A stretch of DNA of 36,612 nucleotides from Rhodoplanes serenus. Lineage in GTDB: Bacteria; Pseudomonadota; Alphaproteobacteria; Rhizobiales; Xanthobacteraceae. Under the pieces are notes generated by a model. The model worked only from the letters and a program-made list of their open reading frames with translations. It ran no database searches and was not told the DNA's origin. A program made the position numbers and the translations under genes. Positions 32,237-36,612 of the stretch are shown one piece after another (within the stretch, counting starts at the first letter, position 1; every line of letters starts with the position of its first letter). Location: positions 1-36,612 of the forward strand of contig CAMDDZ010000056.1 of the NCBI GenBank assembly GCA_945893145.1, read 5' to 3'.

Positions 32237-32632
32237 TTGAGCCGTCTAGATCCTGATTTCCGCGAGCGCCAAACCACCGCCGTGAAAGCGAAGCAAGAGC
32301 TGCTCGCAAAATTCCGCTCTGCACCTGGCCCCGACGATCCAGCAACGCTGGAACGGCAAGCCGCACGCCAGGCGATTGTGGCAGCGCGCGAAGCCCGCGC
32401 CGCCGAGCGAGAGGCGGCCCGGATAGCAGAAGAAAAGGCCGCCGCAGCGCGCGCCATCGCCGAAGCCGAGCGTGCCGCCAAGGCTGAACGTGAGGCAGCC
32501 GAATTGGCTGCGAAACTGGCGTATGAAAAGCGTGAACAGGAAGCCGCCCTCGAGGCGGAACAAAAGGCCGTTCGCGACGCCCGCTACGCTGCGCGCAAGG
32601 CCGCGAAGAAAGAACGCCGCAGGGGCTACTGA
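32237..32632 (+). CDS. DUF6481-like coiled-coil protein
   Basis: A 131-residue Ala/Glu/Arg-rich helical protein. The opening 'SRLDPDFRERQTTAVKAKQE', 'LLAKFRSAPGPDDPATLERQ' followed by a long run of A/E/R heptads fits the small alphaproteobacterial family I know as DUF6481 ('f.eRq..a..AK.a.Lekfra.pg.dDPa..eR...R.ai..aRe.Raaer..ar'). No function is established. A TTG start with GGAG about nine bases upstream is chosen because the family begins at this point; another TTG (32222) is five codons earlier. A terminator follows at 32701. Confidence 0.7.
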   Translation: MSRLDPDFRERQTTAVKAKQELLAKFRSAPGPDDPATLERQAARQAIVAAREARAAEREAARIAEEKAAAARAIAEAERAAKAEREAAELAAKLAYEKREQEAALEAEQKAVRDARYAARKAAKKERRRGY

Positions 32633-32700
32633 CGACGCGGCGTTGAGCGCCCACAAGTCGGCGCTCAGCGACTAAGCGGTTCCGGTTCCCCAAAATCAAA

Positions 32701-32725
32701 CAGCGCCCGAGATCTTCGGGCGCTG
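32701..32725 (+). terminator. Intrinsic terminator after the DUF6481-like gene
   Basis: CAGCGCCCGA (32701-32710) pairs with TCGGGCGCTG (32716-32725) around a 5-base loop and is followed by a T-rich stretch (TTGTTATTTG). It lies about 70 bases after the stop. Confidence 0.88.
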
Positions 32726-32756
32726 TTGTTATTTGAGGCGTTGGCGGACCGCGGTC

Positions 32757-32801
32757 CTAGAACCGGTAGTTGAGGCCCGCATTCACCTCCACTACCCTGT
32801 C
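32757..32801 (-). pseudogene. Remnant C-terminus of an outer-membrane beta-barrel protein
   Basis: Reading the minus strand into the stop at 32757-32759 gives 'QDRVVEVNAGLNYRF'. Alternating hydrophobic residues and a terminal Phe after Tyr-Arg are the outer-membrane insertion signal seen in Omp31/OmpW-like proteins ('...vr.GlNYrF'). Only about 15 codons remain; upstream the strand is occupied by the PrsW gene on the opposite strand, whose frames do not continue the barrel. This looks like the scar of a deletion or insertion. Confidence 0.45.
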
Positions 32802-32805
32802 CTGA

Positions 32806-33813
32806 ATGATCGCCTCCCACCTCGTCCCCGCCGCTATGGTTTCGGCCGCCATCGCGCCCGCCCTGCTGTTGCTTTGGCTCGTCGTCGCGGGCGACAGCCG
32901 CCCGCAGCCCGCGCGGCTGGTGTCGATCGCCGTCCTCCTCGGCGCGTTGAGCATGCTGGTGGCGGCCGCCGTGGAACTAGGGCTCCAGCGGTACCTGCCG
33001 ATGCCACAAAATCCGTGGCTCGCGGCTGGCGTCAACGCGCTGCTGCTTGCCGCCATCCCGGAAGAGACCCTCAAGGTTTCGCTCATCGCCGCGATTGCGC
33101 TTCGCTCGCGCGATTTCGACGAGCCAATGGATGGCGTCGTCTATGGCACCGCCGTCGGGCTCGGCTTCGCGGCGCTGGAAAATCTCTTTTACGTCACCGG
33201 CGACGCGAACTGGCAGAGCGTCGCCGTCTTGCGCGGTGTGCTCACTGTGCCGTTGCATGGGGCGTTCGGCGCGATCGCCGGAGCCTATATCGCGCGGGCC
33301 CGTTTCACTGGCGCGCTCGGCTTCGGCCGAAGCACTCCTTGGCGACTGCCGCGCCTGATCGTGTTGGCTTGGCTGGTTCCCGTGGTGCTGCACGCCTCGT
33401 TCGACACCGCGGTGTTTTCGCTGCAGCACGCGTCGACCATGACCGGGGACACCGACACCGCGGCTGGTGCAGCCGTGCTGGCGCTGCTCGCCGGCGCAAT
33501 CGTCGGATTTGGCACCATCGTGTTCGCAGCGATCAAGGCGCGCCGGATCGCGCGCCGGCAAAAAGGATGGATCACGCCCAAGCGCCTGCCGGTCGGCCAA
33601 TGGCGCAACGTCTGGGCCGAGTGCCTGATCGGCGTAGGCTTCAGCTTTGTCGGCGTCGCGCTCCTGATCGCGGGCGAGCCGGCCGCCAAGTTTCTGGGCG
33701 CGCTCCTGCTCGTCGCCGCGGCCGGCCTGTCCTGGAAATGCGCGAAACATTTGAACGGCGTGGCCAAAAGCCGGCGCCAAGCTACCGCGGCCGCTGCGGC
33801 TGTGGCGCCCTGA
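32806..33813 (+). CDS. PrsW-family intramembrane metalloprotease
   Basis: A 335-residue multi-helix membrane protein. The PrsW/CPBP-like catalytic motifs are present: 'IPEETLK' (Glu86-Glu87), 'FAALENLFY' (Glu125-Asn126), 'PLHGAFG' (His151) and 'LHASFD' (His196, Asp200), lying in adjacent helices. Bacillus PrsW cuts the anti-sigma factor RsiW; the substrate of this protein is unknown, and no sigma/anti-sigma pair is nearby. The C-terminus is basic and cytoplasmic. The start falls right beside the remnant of an outer-membrane gene on the other strand, and no strong ribosome site is seen. Confidence 0.88.
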   Translation: MIASHLVPAAMVSAAIAPALLLLWLVVAGDSRPQPARLVSIAVLLGALSMLVAAAVELGLQRYLPMPQNPWLAAGVNALLLAAIPEETLKVSLIAAIALRSRDFDEPMDGVVYGTAVGLGFAALENLFYVTGDANWQSVAVLRGVLTVPLHGAFGAIAGAYIARARFTGALGFGRSTPWRLPRLIVLAWLVPVVLHASFDTAVFSLQHASTMTGDTDTAAGAAVLALLAGAIVGFGTIVFAAIKARRIARRQKGWITPKRLPVGQWRNVWAECLIGVGFSFVGVALLIAGEPAAKFLGALLLVAAAGLSWKCAKHLNGVAKSRRQATAAAAAVAP

Positions 33814-33915
33814 AGATTTGGGCAAGTCGCCTCCTAACCGCATGCGAAAACTGCGTTTAATTTTCGTCTAAAAGTCTCGCTTTTGCTTTCAATAACCTCA
33901 CAGGAATTGACTCAT

Positions 33916-34005
33916 ATGCTGCGGTTTCCTCGCGGCCAGAGGAGCCCAAGAGAAGCCAAACCCCTGGTGGCCGGCCCCGCCGACGGCTTCAAAGAGGTGT
34001 CGTGA
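33916..34005 (+). CDS. Possible short leader ORF coupled to the DUF768-like gene
   Basis: ATG 33916 opens a 29-codon frame ('MLRFPRGQRSPREAKPLVAG' then 'PADGFKEVS') whose TGA stop forms TGATG with the ATG of the next gene. AGGA lies about ten bases upstream, a little far. The arrangement would allow translational coupling, but the peptide shows no family pattern and may be chance. Confidence 0.25.
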   Translation: MLRFPRGQRSPREAKPLVAGPADGFKEVS

Positions 34006-34253
34006 TGAGCGAGCGCGGGACTAAATTTCTCCGGAACTGGATCAAGAAAAACGTCGATGCAGCTCCGTACCAGCCGCTTTACGACACGCGCGCCAAGGTG
34101 CTCGCCGAGCAATGCGCGGCCGATGCTCGGAAAATGAAAGTTTCGGTGGAGGAAATCGAAGTGGAGGTCGGCGATTTGGCCGACTGCATCCTCAAGGCCA
34201 TGAATCAAGCTTCAGGCCGCGAGACCAACCGCGCCGCACCCGCGGCGCGGTGA
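34005..34253 (+). CDS. DUF768-like small protein
   Basis: An 82-residue protein: 'SERGTKFLRNWIKKNVDAAP', 'RAKVLAEQCAADARKMKVSV', 'EEIEVEVGDLADCILKAMNQ'. The layout (short basic N-terminal segment starting 'S.RGt.FL..Wi..nv', then two helices with 'A.ka.i...eieeevGdl...I..A') fits the family I know as DUF768 in Mesorhizobium and Bradyrhizobium. No function is known. GAGG lies seven bases before ATG 34005. A 9-bp GC hairpin (34229-34250) lies within its last codons. Confidence 0.7.
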   Translation: MSERGTKFLRNWIKKNVDAAPYQPLYDTRAKVLAEQCAADARKMKVSVEEIEVEVGDLADCILKAMNQASGRETNRAAPAAR

Positions 34254-34321
34254 AGCTGCGCAAGGCAGCGAATTGCGCGCTGCAGCGTAATTACGTTTCC
34301 CAGGAACCATCCTCCGTTCGC

Positions 34322-34337
34322 CCCCGCGGAAGCGGGG
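34322..34337 (+). terminator. Possible weak terminator hairpin
   Basis: CCCCGC (34322-34327) and GCGGGG (34332-34337) close a GGAA tetraloop of the stable GNRA class, about 70 bases after the DUF768-like stop. The downstream T tract (TAGTAGTTCTTT) is interrupted, so termination would be partial. Confidence 0.4.
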
Positions 34338-34479
34338 CCCTAGTAGTTCTTTGGCCAAAACACTGGGACGAAATGTGGCACCATGCCGGCGCGATGTGGC
34401 GCGTTCCTTTCATCAGGAGTTGAACCGTGGGCTGTCTGAATTTCCATGGCCCTCGCGGCTTCACCGCAACCGATAAAGA

Positions 34480-35688
34480 ATGACGACTGCAACACAGGCC
34501 TTCGACGTCGTCATTGTCGGCGCCGGTGCGGCGGGACTGATGTGCGCGCTCACGGCCGGCCAGCGCGGCCGCAAGGTCTTGTTGCTCGACCATGCCGACA
34601 AGGTCGGCGCCAAGATCCTGATCTCCGGCGGCGGACGGTGCAATTTCACCAATCTGCACAGCACGCCGGATCGCTTTCTCTCCGGCAATACCGACTTCTG
34701 CCGCTCGGCGCTCCGCCGCTACACGCAGACCGATTTCATCGCTCTGGTTGAGCGTCACGGCATCCCGTTTCACGAAAAGACACTCGGCCAGTTATTCTGC
34801 GACGGCTCGGCGCGCGCCATTGTCGCCATGCTGCTGGCCGAATGCGCCAAAGGCCATGTCGACGTCAGGGTCGGCCACACCGTCACGGACATTTCGCGCG
34901 CCGATGGCTTCCGATTGCAGACCAGTCACGGGAGCTTCAGCGCGCCGGCACTGGTACTGGCGAGCGGCGGCCTGTCGATCCCGAAAATGGGCGCGACCGG
35001 CTTTGCCCATGAGGTGGCGCGCCGCTTCGGTCTGCGCGTCACCGAGCCGCTGCCCGGCCTGGTGCCGCTGACCGCCACACCGCAAACGCTTGGGCTTGCC
35101 CAGTTGCTCGCCGGCGTTTCCACGGACGCCATTGCATCCTGCGCGGGCGCGAGCTTTCGCGAGAACATTCTGTTTACACATCGCGGCCTGTCCGGTCCGG
35201 CGATCCTTCAAATCTCTTCTTACTGGCGGCAAGGCGACACCATCCTGCTCGATCTCGTGCCACAGCAGGACGCCAACGCGTTCTTGCTGGAGCGCAAGCA
35301 AACCCGTCCCAAAGCCGAAGCCAAGACCGTGCTGGCCGACATTCTACCGGCGCGCCTCGCCCACGCGCTCGCCGAAGCCTGTCTGCCGGCCGGACCGATC
35401 GCCAATATCCCGGACCGGGTCTTTGCTGCCTTTGCGACGCGGCTCAAACGCTGGGAGGTTTGTCCCACCGGTTCGGAGGGCTGGCCCAAAGCCGAGGTGA
35501 CGCTCGGCGGGATCGACACCAGGGACCTGTCGTCCAAGACGATGGAAGCCCGCGATGTGCCGGGTCTTTATGCCATCGGCGAAGCCGTGGACGTCACCGG
35601 CTGGCTGGGCGGTTACAATTTCCAATGGGCATGGTCGAGCGGTTGGTGCGCCGGCCAAGCTGTTTCAGAGAGACAGGTTGTTTCATAG
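34480..35688 (+). CDS. HI0933/BaiN-family flavoprotein (NAD(P)/FAD-dependent oxidoreductase)
   Basis: A 402-residue flavoprotein. The FAD-binding Rossmann motif is 'FDVVIVGAGAAGLMCALTAG' (Gly14, Gly16, Gly19), followed by 'KVGAKILISGGGRCNFTN' at about 41-58, the signature of the HI0933/YhiN/BaiN group, and 'LASGGLSIPKMGATG'. The C-terminal part includes 'VTLGGIDTRDLSSKTMEAR', 'GLYAIGEAVDVTGWLGGYNF' and 'QWAWSSG', the conserved end of the family. Members include the BaiN flavoprotein of bile-acid dehydroxylation, but most are uncharacterised, and context here gives no substrate. A weak ribosome site precedes ATG 34480. Confidence 0.93.
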   Translation: MTTATQAFDVVIVGAGAAGLMCALTAGQRGRKVLLLDHADKVGAKILISGGGRCNFTNLHSTPDRFLSGNTDFCRSALRRYTQTDFIALVERHGIPFHEKTLGQLFCDGSARAIVAMLLAECAKGHVDVRVGHTVTDISRADGFRLQTSHGSFSAPALVLASGGLSIPKMGATGFAHEVARRFGLRVTEPLPGLVPLTATPQTLGLAQLLAGVSTDAIASCAGASFRENILFTHRGLSGPAILQISSYWRQGDTILLDLVPQQDANAFLLERKQTRPKAEAKTVLADILPARLAHALAEACLPAGPIANIPDRVFAAFATRLKRWEVCPTGSEGWPKAEVTLGGIDTRDLSSKTMEARDVPGLYAIGEAVDVTGWLGGYNFQWAWSSGWCAGQAVSERQVVS

Positions 35689-35889
35689 CGATAGGTCCGC
35701 TAGTGAATTGGTCCGGCCGGGCTCCGAAACTTGCCACAATCGACTGCAGCTCCGTCACCGCGCCGATGCACCGGGCACTTGCCCACAGGATGTTCTTATC
35801 CACACCCGAGTTTCCGAAACTTCCGGCGCGACTGCACGCGCGGTCGTAGGGTTGTTGCTTCGCGCATTGTTTCTGTTGCGGGTTTTGCA

Positions 35890-36612
35890 GTGATCCGGCG
35901 ACGTCACATCATCTACGTGCAAGGCTACGATCCGCGCGGCGTCGCGGAATATTATCGGATGTTTCGCCGCGAATATCGCAAGTTCTGCGAGCTCTATCGT
36001 CTTGACGGCCAGATCGGTCGCAGCACCGATCAGCAGGAGAGCTCAACCGCAGCCTGGAGCGTTACCACCACCGCGCGCGATTGGCAGGTAGAAACCACTT
36101 ACCAATTCCTGCGCTGGGAAGACATCATCCGCCGAGACTTCGAGCGGCCGCTGTGGTGGGCGATTTACACCTCGATGATCGGATTTTTGCAACTCACCGT
36201 CGATGGCGGCTTCTTCCGCATCCTATGTGCGCATTGGCGGTTCGGCCTGTTCATGGCCTATCCACATGTCTTGCTACTCATCTGGATCGCGCTTGCCGCG
36301 CTGGCCGGCGTGTTTGCAGCCGACCTTGCGGCGCCGGTCGCTGGAACGCCCTGGGCGCAACTGCTCGGCGCGGGTGCGGCAGCACTCATGTTCGCCGGAC
36401 TGGTGAAGGGCACCGAAGCCAAGACCTACATGATCTATCTGCTCCAAGACATGGCCTCCACGCTCCAATATGGGCGCCGCGAACGGCCCGACGTCGAGCA
36501 GCGGCTCGATACATTCGCCATTTGCGTCGTCGAGACCGCCTGCGCCGGCAAGGCCGACGAGATCATCCTGATCGGACACAGTTCGGGCTCGTTCCTGGCC
36601 GTCGATGTGCTG
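35890..36612 (+). CDS. Membrane protein with serine-hydrolase GHSSG motif, 5' part (continues past window)
   Basis: A frame from GTG 35890 runs open through the last base (241 codons). It starts 'VIRRRHIIYVQGYDPRGVAE' and 'YYRMFRREYRKFCELY', an alpha/beta-hydrolase-like beginning ('YVQGYDPRG'). Two or more membrane helices lie at about residues 98-150 ('LFMAYPHVLLLIWIALAALA', 'AQLLGAGAAALMFAGLVKG'). Near the end is 'EIILIGHSSGSFLAVDVL', with the nucleophile elbow Gly-His-Ser-Ser-Gly. Together they suggest a membrane-anchored alpha/beta hydrolase, an unusual arrangement in which helices interrupt the hydrolase core. The weak ribosome site leaves the exact start open; no upstream in-frame ATG was found. 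Confidence 0.8.
   Translation, partial: MIRRRHIIYVQGYDPRGVAEYYRMFRREYRKFCELYRLDGQIGRSTDQQESSTAAWSVTTTARDWQVETTYQFLRWEDIIRRDFERPLWWAIYTSMIGFLQLTVDGGFFRILCAHWRFGLFMAYPHVLLLIWIALAALAGVFAADLAAPVAGTPWAQLLGAGAAALMFAGLVKGTEAKTYMIYLLQDMASTLQYGRRERPDVEQRLDTFAICVVETACAGKADEIILIGHSSGSFLAVDVL

Noticed and set aside
32757..33086. 109-codon minus-strand frame as a complete gene
   Set aside because: Only its last 15 codons look like protein; the rest is a shadow of PrsW.
35796..35804. TTATCCACA (DnaA box), with TTGCCCACA nearby; another exact copy at 11943-11951
   Set aside because: About one exact 9-mer is expected by chance in this length on two strands; no cluster, AT-rich segment or origin genes support an origin.

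Overview
The window looks like chromosomal DNA of a GC-rich alphaproteobacterium in the order Hyphomicrobiales (Rhizobiales), most likely near Bradyrhizobium, Rhodopseudomonas or Pseudolabrys. This is inferred from the GroEL/GroES sequences, small families common in that group (DUF6481-like, DUF768-like, Flp pilin), several Bug-type binding proteins without TctAB permeases, and the codon bias. No rRNA, tRNA, CRISPR array, transposase or integrase was seen. It reads as a mosaic of short metabolic and sensory operons, and both ends cut through genes.

Left part (1-9.2 kb): the tail of a Bug binding protein; a TIR-TM-SUMF1-fold membrane protein; then a sharp sigma-54 promoter with two upstream dyads, followed by a formate/nitrite-type channel and a single-chain PP2C phosphatase-protein kinase with a C-terminal membrane anchor. 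On the minus strand follow an SsuD-like flavin monooxygenase with a Bug binding protein, a PAS-containing chemoreceptor and a PilZ protein.

Middle (9.2-19 kb): a secreted SGNH hydrolase, a CapA-like protein, a run of small secreted or zinc-ribbon proteins, another Bug protein, and groES-groEL with a clear terminator. A short membrane ORF that is easily missed lies just upstream of groES. Two more small conserved-looking proteins converge on a strong hairpin terminator at 18.5 kb.

19-23.5 kb: a compact aromatic-degradation cluster on the minus strand (acyl-CoA-dehydrogenase-fold flavin monooxygenase, LigA-like and LigB-like extradiol dioxygenase subunits) opposite a divergent LysR regulator, with a T-N11-A dyad between them. 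Next come a solitary Flp pilin gene, a long inverted repeat and a zinc-ribbon gene fragment.

23.5-36.6 kb: a fourth Bug protein; a secreted helix-hairpin-helix protein; a secreted protein of unknown family; a xanthine-dehydrogenase-family operon (FAD subunit, fused 2Fe-2S plus molybdopterin subunit, and a double ABM-domain membrane protein); a small gene preceded by two mutually exclusive hairpins; a DUF6481-like protein; a PrsW protease gene whose upstream region retains the last codons of a lost outer-membrane protein; a DUF768-like gene; a BaiN/HI0933-type flavoprotein; and the start of a membrane protein with a serine-hydrolase GHSSG motif.

The most interesting items are the sigma-54-driven channel plus kinase/phosphatase pair, the TIR-SUMF1 fusion, the molybdenum hydroxylase operon with its ABM membrane partner, and the switch-like leader at 31.5 kb. 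All functions are read from sequence motifs alone, without database searches.
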